From positions 1-13,384 of the forward strand of contig CAJONA010000018.1 of NCBI GenBank assembly GCA_905235755.1: a stretch of 13,384 nucleotides of DNA, in the 5' to 3' direction. Shown one piece after another: positions 7,030-13,176 of this stretch. The first letter of the stretch is position 1; every line of letters begins with the position of its first letter. Under the pieces are notes generated by a model. It did no database searches, had not been told where the DNA came from, and saw only the letters and a list, made by a program, of their open reading frames with translations. Origin of the DNA: an uncultured Clostridia bacterium. Lineage in GTDB: Bacteria > Bacillota > Clostridia > Oscillospirales > CAG-272. The translations under genes and the position numbers were made by a program.

Positions 7030-7058
7030 TTGACAAGCCGATGTCAAAGTGCTATAAT
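7030..7058 (+). promoter_or_regulatory. Perfect-consensus SigA promoter of asnA with overlapping inverted repeat
   Basis: TTGACA (7030-7035), 17 bp, TATAAT (7053-7058). An inverted repeat, TTGACA-N6-TGTCAA (7030-7047), covers the -35 and the spacer and could be a repressor site. The predicted ~110-nt leader contains two small hairpins: GTCATA/TATGAC (7114-7129) and CGGGC/GCCCG (7143-7158). It lacks T-box features. Confidence 0.88.
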
Positions 7059-7175
7059 GCGTTCATGTTTTTTTATTTTTTTCGTGCGGAAAAAACACAG
7101 TTTTTTTGACGCCGTCATAAGTATATGACAGGAAAAAATCGTCGGGCATATTCGCCCGCGCTAACGGAGGACAAG

Positions 7176-8180
7176 ATGAGCAAGACTTACATACCAAAAG
7201 GATATAAAAGCGCCCTTGATCTTTATCAGACTCAGGAGGCGATATGCATGATACACGAAGTGTTCGAGAAAAAACTCGGCGACGCGCTGAATCTAATTCG
7301 TGTGTCGGCGCCGCTTTTCGTCGAACCGCAGACCGGACTCAACGACGATCTGAACGGAGTCGAGCGTGCCGTTACGTTTGATATAAAGGAGACGGGTACC
7401 ACTGCCGCTGTCGTTCATTCGCTAGCAAAATGGAAACGCATGGCGCTTTATACGTACGGTTTTCCCGTCGGCAAGGGCATATACACCGATATGAACGCCA
7501 TCCGCCGCGACGAGGATATGGACAATCTGCACTCGGTATACGTCGATCAGTGGGACTGGGAAAGGGTCATAACGAGAGAGCAGAGAAACGTAGATTTTCT
7601 TAAAGACACGGTGAATAAGATCGTCGGAGCCGTCTGCGAGACGGAGGACGAACTGAATAAGATATTTCCGCTGTTCCGCACACACAAAAGAGACGTCAGC
7701 TTTATAACGTCGCAGGAGCTTGAAGATATGTATCCCGACAAAACGCCGAAGGAGCGCGAAAACGAGTACCTGCGCGAGCACAAAACGGCGTTCATTATGC
7801 AGATCGGTAAAAAACTGCGCTCCGGCAAGATCCACGACGGACGCGCTCCCGACTACGACGACTGGGAACTCAACGGCGACATTATGTTCTTTAACGACGT
7901 GCTTGACTGCGCGTTCGAGGTTTCGTCTATGGGTATTCGCGTCGACGCAAAGTCGCTCGATAAACAATTGACAGAAGCGGGCGCCGACGACCGCAGGAAT
8001 ATGAAATTCCACAAAATGCTCCTCGACGGCACGCTGCCGCTGACGATAGGCGGCGGCATAGGCCAATCGCGCCTGTCGATGCTCCTGCTCGAAAAAGCGC
8101 ACATCGGGGAGGTGCAATCGTCCGTTTGGGACGAAGAAACGCGCCGCATTTGCGAAGAGAGCGGCGTAAAACTGCTGTAA
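7176..8180 (+). CDS. asnA: Aspartate-ammonia ligase (ammonia-dependent asparagine synthetase)
   Basis: Makes asparagine from aspartate, ammonia and ATP through a beta-aspartyl-AMP intermediate; a class II aminoacyl-tRNA-synthetase-like fold. I choose ATG 7176 (334 residues, close to the ~330 usual for AsnA) because CGGAGG (7165-7170) lies 5 nt ahead. An in-frame ATG at 7125 would add 17 unrelated residues and has no ribosome binding site. Visible family blocks: LIRVSAPLFVEPQTGLNDDL and VERAVTFDIKE near the N-terminus, VVHSLAKWKRMAL, TDMNAIRRDEDMDNLHSVYV, YVDQWDWE, and at the C-terminal end GGGIGQSRLSMLLLEKAHIG, the motif-3-like arginine segment. It is alone in its transcription unit, with a perfect-consensus promoter and a strong terminator. 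Confidence 0.96.
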   Translation: MSKTYIPKGYKSALDLYQTQEAICMIHEVFEKKLGDALNLIRVSAPLFVEPQTGLNDDLNGVERAVTFDIKETGTTAAVVHSLAKWKRMALYTYGFPVGKGIYTDMNAIRRDEDMDNLHSVYVDQWDWERVITREQRNVDFLKDTVNKIVGAVCETEDELNKIFPLFRTHKRDVSFITSQELEDMYPDKTPKERENEYLREHKTAFIMQIGKKLRSGKIHDGRAPDYDDWELNGDIMFFNDVLDCAFEVSSMGIRVDAKSLDKQLTEAGADDRRNMKFHKMLLDGTLPLTIGGGIGQSRLSMLLLEKAHIGEVQSSVWDEETRRICEESGVKLL

Positions 8181-8185
8181 AAAAG

Positions 8186-8212
8186 AAAAACAGAGGGTTT
8201 CCTCTGTTTTTT
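8186..8212 (+). terminator. asnA intrinsic terminator
   Basis: An 11-bp perfect stem, AAAAACAGAGG (8186-8196) and CCTCTGTTTTT (8201-8211), with a 4-nt loop and one more T, 5 bp after the stop codon. The -35 of the next promoter begins at 8214, immediately after it. Confidence 0.92.
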
Positions 8213-8213
8213 G

Positions 8214-8242
8214 TTGCCATTTTGAAAAAACTGTGGTAAAAT
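8214..8242 (+). promoter_or_regulatory. Promoter of the TetR-family gene
   Basis: TTGCCA (8214-8219), 17 bp, TAAAAT (8237-8242), with TGTGG directly before the -10 (TRTGn extended -10). Predicted start near 8249, ~21 nt before the ATG. No clear palindrome for autoregulation is seen here. Confidence 0.7.
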
Positions 8243-8269
8243 GAATATACAAAATCACGGGAGGCGCTT

Positions 8270-8851
8270 ATGTCAAAGAAAGGCAGAGACACGAAACTGA
8301 AAATAGTCAAGGCGGCGTGGGATCTTTTCTATAAGCAGGGCTACGACGACACCACGGTCGAGGAGATAGTCGAAGAATCGGGCACGTCGAAGGGCTCGTT
8401 CTACCATTATTTCGAAAGCAAGGACGCGCTTCTCGGCTCGCTTGCATATCTGTTCGACGAAAAATACGAAGAACTCGAAAAGACTCTCAATCCGAGCGCA
8501 GACACGTTCGACACGCTGATATATTTAAATCAGGAGCTTTTCGATATGATCGACAACAAGATCGACCGCGACCTTATATCAAAGCTTTACTCGACGCAGC
8601 TCGTCAAGCGCGGCGAGCGCAGCCTGCTCGACAACGACCGCTTTTATTATAAGTTCCTCAAAAAGCTGATGACAGCGGGGCAGGAGCGGGGCGATCTGAC
8701 AAGCGATATGTCGCCGAACGACATGGTGCGCCTTTACGCGATGTGCGAGCGCGCGCTTATCTGCGACTGGTGCCTGTTCAATTTCAATTTTTCGCTGAAA
8801 TCGTATTCAAAGGATCTGCTGCCGATAATGATATACAAAATAAAAAAATAA
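8270..8851 (+). CDS. TetR/AcrR-family transcriptional regulator
   Basis: A 193-residue protein; start ATG 8270 with GGGAGG (8259-8264). The N-terminal DNA-binding domain (residues ~9-55) is a clear TetR helix-turn-helix: KIVKAAWDLFYKQGYDDTTVEEI followed by GTSKGSFYHYFESKDALL, with the recognition helix around residues 39-47. The C-terminal ~140 residues are the ligand-binding/dimerisation region, which is variable in this family. It contains two cysteines close together (CERALICDWC, ~162-171) and gives no clue to its ligand. The next gene on the same strand is a PutP-type symporter, but a terminator and a separate promoter lie between them. Regulation of that transporter is possible but unproven. 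Confidence 0.93.
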   Translation: MSKKGRDTKLKIVKAAWDLFYKQGYDDTTVEEIVEESGTSKGSFYHYFESKDALLGSLAYLFDEKYEELEKTLNPSADTFDTLIYLNQELFDMIDNKIDRDLISKLYSTQLVKRGERSLLDNDRFYYKFLKKLMTAGQERGDLTSDMSPNDMVRLYAMCERALICDWCLFNFNFSLKSYSKDLLPIMIYKIKK

Positions 8852-8900
8852 TTTTTTGTATGATTTTTGTTTCTTAAAACGGTCTATAATAAATTACATC

Positions 8901-8942
8901 AAATAATCCTTGTAATATCAATGATATTCGGGATTATTTTTT
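8901..8942 (+). terminator. Terminator after the TetR-family gene
   Basis: Two-part hairpin: outer stem AAATAATCC (8901-8909) with GGATTATTT (8931-8939), inner stem AATATC (8914-8919) with GATATT (8923-8928), an asymmetric internal loop, then further T residues to 8942. Confidence 0.75.
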
Positions 8943-8978
8943 GTTTTATCAAGATTTTATTCTATACTACATTCTGTA

Positions 8979-9007
8979 TTGCAGTTTATTTTTGTTTGTG
9001 GTAAAAT
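8979..9007 (+). promoter_or_regulatory. Promoter of the PutP-type symporter gene
   Basis: TTGCAG (8979-8984), 17 bp, TAAAAT (9002-9007), with TGTGG before the -10. The 11-bp TGTGGTAAAAT is identical to that of the tetR promoter. A second candidate lies upstream: TTGTTT (8941-8946), 16 bp, TATACT (8963-8968). Confidence 0.65.
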
Positions 9008-9035
9008 ACCGTCATCAGTTTATTCGGAGGATAAA

Positions 9036-10571
9036 ATGAGCACATTCACATGGATAACGATCGCCGTCTATCTCGGCTCGATGGTGGCGGTCGGCATATA
9101 TTTTTCAAAGAAAACAAAAAGCACGTCGGACTATTTTCTCGGCGGCAGAAAGCTCGGTCCGATAGTCACTGCGATGAGCAGCGAGGCGTCCGATATGAGC
9201 AGCTGGCTCCTTTTGGGACTGCCGGGCGTCGCGCTCGCGGGCGGAATTTGCGAGGCGTCGTGGACAGCGATAGGGCTTGCGATAGGAACGTATCTCAACT
9301 TTCTTTTTGTCGCAAAACGCATCCGCGTATATTCGGATAAGATAGACGCGGTCACGATACCCGAATTCTTCTCAAAGAGATTCGGAAAAGAAGGGAAGCT
9401 CCTTTCCGTAGCTTCCGCAATAGTCATAATCGTATTTTTCATTCCGTACACCGCGTCGGGATTTAACGCGTGCGGTACGCTGTTCAACAGCCTTTCGGGC
9501 GGAAGCATCTCGTATTTCACCGCGATGATAATATCCGCGGCTGTCATTGTGACGTACACGGTCCTCGGCGGATTTATGGCGGTATCAAAGACCGACTTCG
9601 TGCAGTCAGCCGTCATGACGGTGGCGCTGATCGTCGTCGTCGGATTCGGCGTCAGCTACGCGGGCGGCTGGAACGCCGTCGTCGAAAACGCGCAGAGTCT
9701 GCCGTCGTTCACGTCCCTCGTCTCGTCGTATGATTACACGACGGGCGGCTCGACCGAATACGGGTTTTTGACGATACTTTCGACTCTTGCGTGGGGACTC
9801 GGATATTTCGGAATGCCGCATATCCTTCTCCGCTTTATGGCGATAAAGGATTCGGCAAAGCTTAAACTTTCGCGCCGTATAGCGACTGTTTGGGTGGTGA
9901 TATCAATGGGCGTTGCGATACTTATAGGCGTGATCGGAAGCGCTGTCGTCAACAACGGCACGATCGCGCTCGATATGGCGGACTCACAGCGCATAATCAT
10001 CGAAATAGCAAAGAAGATCGGCGAAAGCGGAGCGCTTTTCGCGATACTGACGGGACTCATCATCTCCGGCATACTTGCGTCCACGATGTCGACGTCCGAT
10101 TCACAGCTTCTCGCGGCTTCGTCGAGCATATCGAACGACATCCTCGGCGACGTGTTCGGGCTTAAAAAGAGTCAAAAGACGTCGATGCTCATATCAAGGA
10201 TAACGATAGTCGTCATCGCCGTGATCGCCGTATTCTGGGCGAGAAACGAGGGCTCGGTATTTACGATAGTCTCGTTCGCATGGGCGGGATTCGGCGCGGC
10301 GTTCGGTCCTGTGGTGCTGTTCTCGCTGTTCTGGAAGCGCACGACGAAGTGGGGCGCTTTCGCCGGAATGGTTACGGGCGGCGCGATGGTATTTATTTGG
10401 AAATATCTTATCGCAAAGCTCGGCGGAGTTTTCGCAATATACGAACTTCTCCCCGCGTTTGTACTTGCGTGCGTCGCCATTGTCGTCGTGAGCTTGCTAA
10501 CCGAAAAGCCCGATGAGAGCGTAGAGGCGACATTTGACGAAGTCAACGCCGAAATGAAAGCAAAAGCATAA
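9036..10571 (+). CDS. putP: Sodium/solute symporter, PutP (sodium/proline) type
   Basis: A 511-residue integral membrane protein of the SSS family (LeuT fold); E. coli PutP has 502. Start ATG 9036 has CGGAGG (9025-9030) five bases ahead. The frame is open upstream to a TTG at 8979, but that lies in the promoter -35. About 13 hydrophobic segments are visible. Near the N-terminus the block SSEASDMSSWLLLGLPG (48-64) corresponds to the PutP helix holding the sodium/proline residues (Asp53 and Ser55 by alignment to E. coli Asp55/Ser57). STMSTSDSQLLAASSSISND (349-368) matches the second sodium-site helix (Ser352/Thr353). Loop DFVQ (187-190) and GYFGMPHILLRFMAI (256-270) are also family-typical. Proline is the likeliest substrate, but related amino acids cannot be excluded. 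The C-terminal tail is acidic and cytoplasmic. Confidence 0.88.
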   Translation: MSTFTWITIAVYLGSMVAVGIYFSKKTKSTSDYFLGGRKLGPIVTAMSSEASDMSSWLLLGLPGVALAGGICEASWTAIGLAIGTYLNFLFVAKRIRVYSDKIDAVTIPEFFSKRFGKEGKLLSVASAIVIIVFFIPYTASGFNACGTLFNSLSGGSISYFTAMIISAAVIVTYTVLGGFMAVSKTDFVQSAVMTVALIVVVGFGVSYAGGWNAVVENAQSLPSFTSLVSSYDYTTGGSTEYGFLTILSTLAWGLGYFGMPHILLRFMAIKDSAKLKLSRRIATVWVVISMGVAILIGVIGSAVVNNGTIALDMADSQRIIIEIAKKIGESGALFAILTGLIISGILASTMSTSDSQLLAASSSISNDILGDVFGLKKSQKTSMLISRITIVVIAVIAVFWARNEGSVFTIVSFAWAGFGAAFGPVVLFSLFWKRTTKWGAFAGMVTGGAMVFIWKYLIAKLGGVFAIYELLPAFVLACVAIVVVSLLTEKPDESVEATFDEVNAEMKAKA

Positions 10572-10577
10572 GAAAGC

Positions 10578-10608
10578 AAAAAATCGCCCGCACGGGAGCC
10601 GAGTTTTT
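10578..10608 (+). terminator. Probable putP terminator (imperfect)
   Basis: An A-tract followed by TCGCCC (10584-10589), GCAC loop, GGG-AGC-CGA (10594-10602, AGC bulged), one unpaired G, then TTTTT (10604-10608). The bulges make it weaker than the other terminators here. Confidence 0.45.
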
Positions 10609-10610
10609 GT

Positions 10611-10787
10611 AAAGCCTTCCCCTGATGGGGAAGGGGGACCGCGCCGGGGTTCTCATGCGCGAACATAGTGAGCGCGTGGGGTTCGCGGCTTGCGGTGGAT
10701 GAGGAGATAACGTAGTAAAATGGCTGTTAGATATCTCCTCATCCGCTTCGCTTTCGCTCAGCACCTTCCCTGTCAGGGGAAGGCTTT
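10611..10787. repeat. 177-bp palindromic repeat element with 24-bp terminal inverted repeats (MITE/REP-like)
   Basis: Bases 10611-10634 and 10764-10787 are inverted copies of each other with two mismatches. Each end is also a hairpin by itself (CTTCCCC/GGGGAAG at the left). A second, inner inverted repeat of 13 bp is perfect: GGATGAGGAGATA (10697-10709) and TATCTCCTCATCC (10732-10744), separated by 22 bp. The left inner part holds a G/C-rich segment with a 7-bp direct repeat GGGGTTC (10646-10652, 10678-10684). There is no coding capacity for a transposase and no obvious target duplication. I recall similar palindromic units scattered between genes in other clostridial genomes, but cannot verify copies here. 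The right end touches the stop codon of the XRE gene. Confidence 0.8.
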
Positions 10788-11888
10788 CTATTTTGCATTT
10801 GCTTCGAGTTCTTCCTTTATCCGCACAAATTCGGGATCGTCGCGGAGAAAATCGTACCATTTGTTGTTAAGCGAGCGCAGACGGGTGGCACATTCGTTTT
10901 CGGTGTAATTCTTGGAAAAAGTCATGCCTTTATCATCGCACCTATTCAGCATAAGCGATTTGTATTTATACACTTTGCCGCTTTCGACGCCCGCCATATA
11001 ATCGTCGAATATTTTTGCGAATTTTACGGCGTCGGCAAGATATTTTAACGCGTTTTCTCTGTCTTTACAATATGCGTAAAATTGTGCTATTTGCGAAGAA
11101 AATTCGCTCATTCTCGTATAGTGGAACCCCGACGTTTCTTTATCGTAAAGAGCAAGAAATAAATTCAAAGCGTATTTTGATATTTCGATCTTTTCTTCCG
11201 CCGAATAGTTCTTGCCTAACCAAGTGAGAGATTTCGCTTCGCGTGAAAGATCGTCGGTGAGCGTTTGGATCATGCCTTGAATGTACTTTATTTTTTCGTC
11301 GCCCGTCAGCGCATTTTCCATTAGATGAAAAACCGAAGAATAAATGTTGCCGCCCATTTCGGCACACTTTTTTGCGTTCTCATAGTCGCCGATATTCGAA
11401 TAAGTATACGTCATCAGTTCCAGCGCGTTATCTCTTTGGTTCGTTTTCGTCGAGCGGTCAAGAATTTCTTTTCCGAGTTCGATGACTTTTTCCGCGAGCG
11501 TTTTATCCTTTGCGTCGTTTTTCATAAAAATATTCCACAGCGGGTACATATAGTTTTCAATAACGTCGAGATTATTTGGATATTTTTTGTATGCCTCGCC
11601 CCAAAGATCATAAATAGCGTCAACATCACCGTTAAAAGCGAGCTTTTTGTCTTGTTTTTTCCATTCCTCGATCTCCGCACGGATCTTTTCTTCGCCTAGC
11701 CCGAGCAGCTCGTCGATGGACGTGTCAAAATACATCGCAATGCGCGGAAGCAGCGTTATGTCGGGATAACCCTCGTCGCGCTCCCATTTTGACACAGCCT
11801 GCGCCGAAATGTCGAGGTGCTGCGCCAGCGCCTCTTGCGTGACGCCCTTTTTCTGCCGCAATTCTTTTAATTTTTTGCTGAAATCCAT
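10788..11888 (-). CDS. XRE-family transcriptional regulator with TPR-like C-terminal region
   Basis: A 366-residue protein. I start it at ATG 11888, with GGAAGGTGAT seven or fewer bases ahead. An in-frame ATG at 11972 would add 28 unrelated residues and lies upstream of the predicted promoter. Residues ~6-60 are a Cro/CI-type helix-turn-helix: LKELRQKKGVTQEALAQHLD, ISAQAVSKWERDEGYPD, then LPRIAMYFDTSIDELLG. The remaining ~300 residues are helical and repeat-like (for example YENAKKCAEMGG, RENALKYLADAV), resembling the TPR-type ligand or partner domain of many Firmicute XRE regulators. No membrane segment. The stop (TAG, plus 10788-10790) abuts the palindromic repeat. A perfect palindrome at its predicted start site suggests autoregulation. 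The target genes are unknown. Confidence 0.92.
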   Translation of the reverse strand: MDFSKKLKELRQKKGVTQEALAQHLDISAQAVSKWERDEGYPDITLLPRIAMYFDTSIDELLGLGEEKIRAEIEEWKKQDKKLAFNGDVDAIYDLWGEAYKKYPNNLDVIENYMYPLWNIFMKNDAKDKTLAEKVIELGKEILDRSTKTNQRDNALELMTYTYSNIGDYENAKKCAEMGGNIYSSVFHLMENALTGDEKIKYIQGMIQTLTDDLSREAKSLTWLGKNYSAEEKIEISKYALNLFLALYDKETSGFHYTRMSEFSSQIAQFYAYCKDRENALKYLADAVKFAKIFDDYMAGVESGKVYKYKSLMLNRCDDKGMTFSKNYTENECATRLRSLNNKWYDFLRDDPEFVRIKEELEANAK

Positions 11889-11912
11889 TTTATCACCTTC
11901 CGAAATTAAAGT

Positions 11913-11926
11913 GACAAGGCCTTGTC
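11913..11926. promoter_or_regulatory. Perfect 14-bp palindrome, candidate operator of the XRE regulator
   Basis: GACAAGGCCTTGTC reads the same on both strands. It lies just downstream of the predicted minus-strand -10 (11935-11940), covering roughly +2 to +15, and 25 bp ahead of the XRE start codon. That position would suit a roadblock or promoter-occluding operator. Confidence 0.5.
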
Positions 11927-11934
11927 CTGTACTT

Positions 11935-11963
11935 ATGATACCACATATATTTGCCCGAATCAA
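11935..11963 (-). promoter_or_regulatory. Promoter of the XRE regulator gene
   Basis: On the minus strand, TTGATT (plus 11958-11963), 17 bp, TATCAT (plus 11935-11940), preceded by TGTGG (TRTGn extended -10). Confidence 0.6.
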
Positions 11964-11993
11964 CAACCGCAAAGTTTATTTTCGGTTGAAAAA

Positions 11994-12569
11994 TCAAACT
12001 TTCGGTTTATTTTTCGCGTTCGAATCAGTGCAGGGAATATTCGTAACGGAGTATGTGAGCGATCGCTTTGCGGTGTTCAAACCGATCGGGATCGTATCGG
12101 AAACTGAAATTTCCGACGGCAGACCGTTTCCCGACAGCGTCACCGTGTTCGTTATCGAAACAGGCGTGAGCACATCAACGGTCGTTTGATATATGATCGT
12201 CGCTACCGCGCCTTCCGGTATTGATAGCCCCGTCAAAGTCAGCGCGCCGTCTGATGTTAACGTCGGCGTTGCCTGCAAAACGCCGTTAAGATAAAACAAA
12301 AGCGTGCCGTCCGTGTAGGCGAGCGGGACGACAGTCTCATCGCACAATGTATATGCGCCGAGATCATCGACGAGCGACGCATCGGTCAGATCCGTTTCGC
12401 TTATATTTATGATATTTATTATGTATGTTATGGTGCTGTGCGAGACATAGTCCGATTCTATGTGGTCTTTTGTCATTCGCACGGAGTTTGGCATATTGCC
12501 GTAAACGGTATTTGAAGTTATTGTTTTGCCGTTGTATTTTAAAGTTGCTCTGTTGGAAAATACAGCCAT
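11994..12569 (-). CDS. DUF11-domain (TIGR01451-type) surface protein, short and probably C-terminally truncated
   Basis: A 191-residue protein with start ATG 12569 and a good ribosome binding site (GGCGGTGAT). The 13-bp CCATTTTATCACC (start codon plus Shine-Dalgarno region) is identical to that of the XRE gene. The sequence MAVFSNRATLKYNGKTITSNTVYG, then YIINIINISETDLTDASLVDDLGAYT, VPLAYTDGTLLFYLNGVLQ, SIPEGAVATIIYQTTVDV and ITNTVTLSGNG is the beta-sandwich pattern of clostridial DUF11 repeat proteins, which are usually longer. There is no signal peptide or sorting motif. The end, after SVSDTIPIGLN, has a lone LTYSVTN resembling the first strand of a second repeat, then an unrelated polar tail. 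This suggests the original gene was cut. Function presumably structural or surface-associated; uncertain. Confidence 0.8.
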   Translation of the reverse strand: MAVFSNRATLKYNGKTITSNTVYGNMPNSVRMTKDHIESDYVSHSTITYIINIINISETDLTDASLVDDLGAYTLCDETVVPLAYTDGTLLFYLNGVLQATPTLTSDGALTLTGLSIPEGAVATIIYQTTVDVLTPVSITNTVTLSGNGLPSEISVSDTIPIGLNTAKRSLTYSVTNIPCTDSNAKNKPKV

Positions 12570-12598
12570 TTTATCACCGCCGATATTTATTCTTTTAT

Positions 12599-12627
12599 AT
12601 TTTATTGATTTTTTTGAAAAATGTTAA
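12599..12627 (-). promoter_or_regulatory. Possible promoter of the DUF11 gene
   Basis: On the minus strand, TTAACA (plus 12622-12627), 17 bp, TAAAAT (plus 12599-12604). The predicted start is ~24 nt before the start codon. Confidence 0.5.
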
Positions 12628-12658
12628 TATGTCAAGGCTTTTTATAAGAAAAACGTTC

Positions 12659-12687
12659 TTGACAAACGGAAAGTGTTGTGATATTAT
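12659..12687 (+). promoter_or_regulatory. Strong SigA promoter reading into the tRNA-Ser region
   Basis: TTGACA (12659-12664), 17 bp, TATTAT (12682-12687), with TGTG one base before the -10. Predicted start near 12694, where a 6-bp hairpin begins at once (GCCGTC/GACGGC, 12694-12709). A looser stem follows (GCCGC 12710-12714, GCGGC 12731-12735). There is no protein gene downstream on this strand, so the product is RNA. It is divergent from the DUF11 gene. Confidence 0.75.
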
Positions 12688-12734
12688 AATAAAGCCGTCG
12701 TTTGACGGCGCCGCCGATGTTTATATCAAAGCGG

Positions 12735-12771
12735 CAATTTAATATTCAGGCATATCGAAGCGGTCATAACG
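12735..12771 (+). pseudogene. Degenerate 5' half copy of tRNA-Ser with its upstream flank
   Basis: Thirty-seven bases match 12918-12954 with two mismatches (T12746 for G12929, C12751 for T12934). They cover 11 bp of upstream flank plus the acceptor 5' strand and the D-arm of the functional tRNA-Ser 183 bp downstream. The match stops abruptly after the D-stem. A second possible scrap, GGCTTGAAAACC (12887-12898), resembles the anticodon arm with one base missing, after a ~115-bp unrelated segment. The remnant cannot fold as a tRNA. Confidence 0.75.
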
Positions 12772-12782
12772 GGTGCGCGAAC

Positions 12783-12807
12783 AAAAAACGATCGATGATC
12801 GTTTTTT
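12783..12807. repeat. A/T-flanked perfect hairpin (a) in the tRNA repeat array
   Basis: AAAAAACGATC (12783-12793), GAT loop, GATCGTTTTTT (12797-12807): an 11-bp perfect stem, terminator-like in both directions. The following bases 12808-12880 are rich in GAGCG/GAAGCGAG words and contain no gene. Confidence 0.7.
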
Positions 12808-12928
12808 GAAGCGTGAAACGAAAATAAGGAGTATCGAAGCGAGCGGAAGCGAGCGCGCGATGCGACTATATTTTCGGGAGGGCAGGGGCTTGAAAACCTT
12901 TTTGCCATATAATATTACAATTTAATAT

Positions 12929-13017
12929 GCAGGTATATCGAAGCGGTCATAACGAGGCGGTCTTGAAAACCGTTTGGGAGCAATCCCACGGGGGTTCGAA
13001 TCCCTCTACCTGCGCCA
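12929..13017 (+). tRNA. tRNA-Ser, anticodon UGA, CCA encoded
   Basis: An 89-nt type II tRNA. The acceptor stem GCAGGTA (12929-12935) pairs perfectly with TACCTGC (13007-13013), followed by discriminator G and CCA (13015-13017). D-stem TCG/CGA (CGA 12953-12955). Anticodon stem GCGGT/ACCGT around loop CTTGAAA, with anticodon TGA at 12964-12966. The long variable arm TGGGA-GCAA-TCCCA is diagnostic of serine. T-arm GGGGG-TTCGAAT-CCCTC. It decodes UCA and, by wobble, other UCN serine codons. It ends directly in a terminator hairpin. A TATAAT at 12908-12913 lies close upstream but lacks a well-spaced -35, so the promoter at 12659-12687 may drive it. Partial copies of this tRNA surround it. Confidence 0.97.
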
Positions 13018-13056
13018 AATATCACGGACGCCCTGTCAGGCGCCCGTGATATTTTT
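13017..13056 (+). terminator. tRNA-Ser terminator hairpin
   Basis: Left arm 13017-13032 pairs with right arm 13039-13054, 15 of 16 positions (A13028/C13043 mismatch), with a 6-nt loop, continuing into TT. It begins at the last base of CCA. Confidence 0.85.
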
Positions 13057-13058
13057 AT

Positions 13059-13087
13059 GTTGGAAAGAGGGATTCGAACAAGGAGGG
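13059..13087. repeat. 29-bp direct repeat, first copy, containing an inverted tRNA T-arm
   Basis: Identical to 13239-13267. Inside it, GAGGGATTCGAAC (13067-13079) is the exact reverse complement of the T-arm bases 12994-13006 of the functional tRNA-Ser. The copy could therefore pair with the tRNA transcript or mark an inverted relic. Confidence 0.85.
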
Positions 13088-13100
13088 AGCGAAGCGGAAG

Positions 13101-13123
13101 AAAACGACCTAAATGGTCGTTTT
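13101..13123. repeat. A/T-flanked perfect hairpin (b) in the tRNA repeat array
   Basis: AAAACGACC (13101-13109), 5-nt loop, GGTCGTTTT (13115-13123). The following spacer (13125-13172) is bounded by CCGACG (13126-13131) and CGTCGG (13167-13172), which can pair, and contains GAGCGGAGCGAGGCG. Confidence 0.7.
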
Positions 13124-13176
13124 TGCCGACGTGGCAACGAGCGGAGCGAGGCGATAGACGCGGCAGCGTCGGACAA

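Noticed and set aside
7065..7109. Phe-rich 14-codon frame (MFFYFFRAEKTQFF) at the predicted asnA start site
   Set aside because: No ribosome binding site, no asparagine codons, and the Phe content follows from T-runs.
7059..7175. T-box or other riboswitch in the asnA leader
   Set aside because: The leader is only about 110 nt, T/A-rich, with two short hairpins; there is no T-box sequence, no specifier stem and no terminator/antiterminator pair.
7125..7175. Longer AsnA with 17 extra N-terminal residues
   Set aside because: No ribosome binding site before ATG 7125, residues unlike the family, and a strong GGAGG site directly precedes ATG 7176.
7422..8258. Minus-strand 278-codon open frame antisense to asnA
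   Set aside because: Shadow of asnA codon bias; it also runs through the asnA terminator and the tetR promoter.
8214..9007. TGTGGTAAAAT as a shared TetR operator for tetR and putP
   Set aside because: It is not palindromic and coincides with the extended -10 element, so basal promoter function explains the identity.
10720..10908. Plus-strand frame starting MAVRYLLIRFA
   Set aside because: It starts inside the palindromic repeat element and continues antisense into the XRE gene; the repeat explains the opening residues.
11889..11972. N-terminal extension of the XRE regulator to ATG 11972
   Set aside because: It would include the predicted promoter and the operator palindrome in coding sequence; the ATG at 11888 has a strong ribosome binding site and begins the conserved helix-turn-helix.
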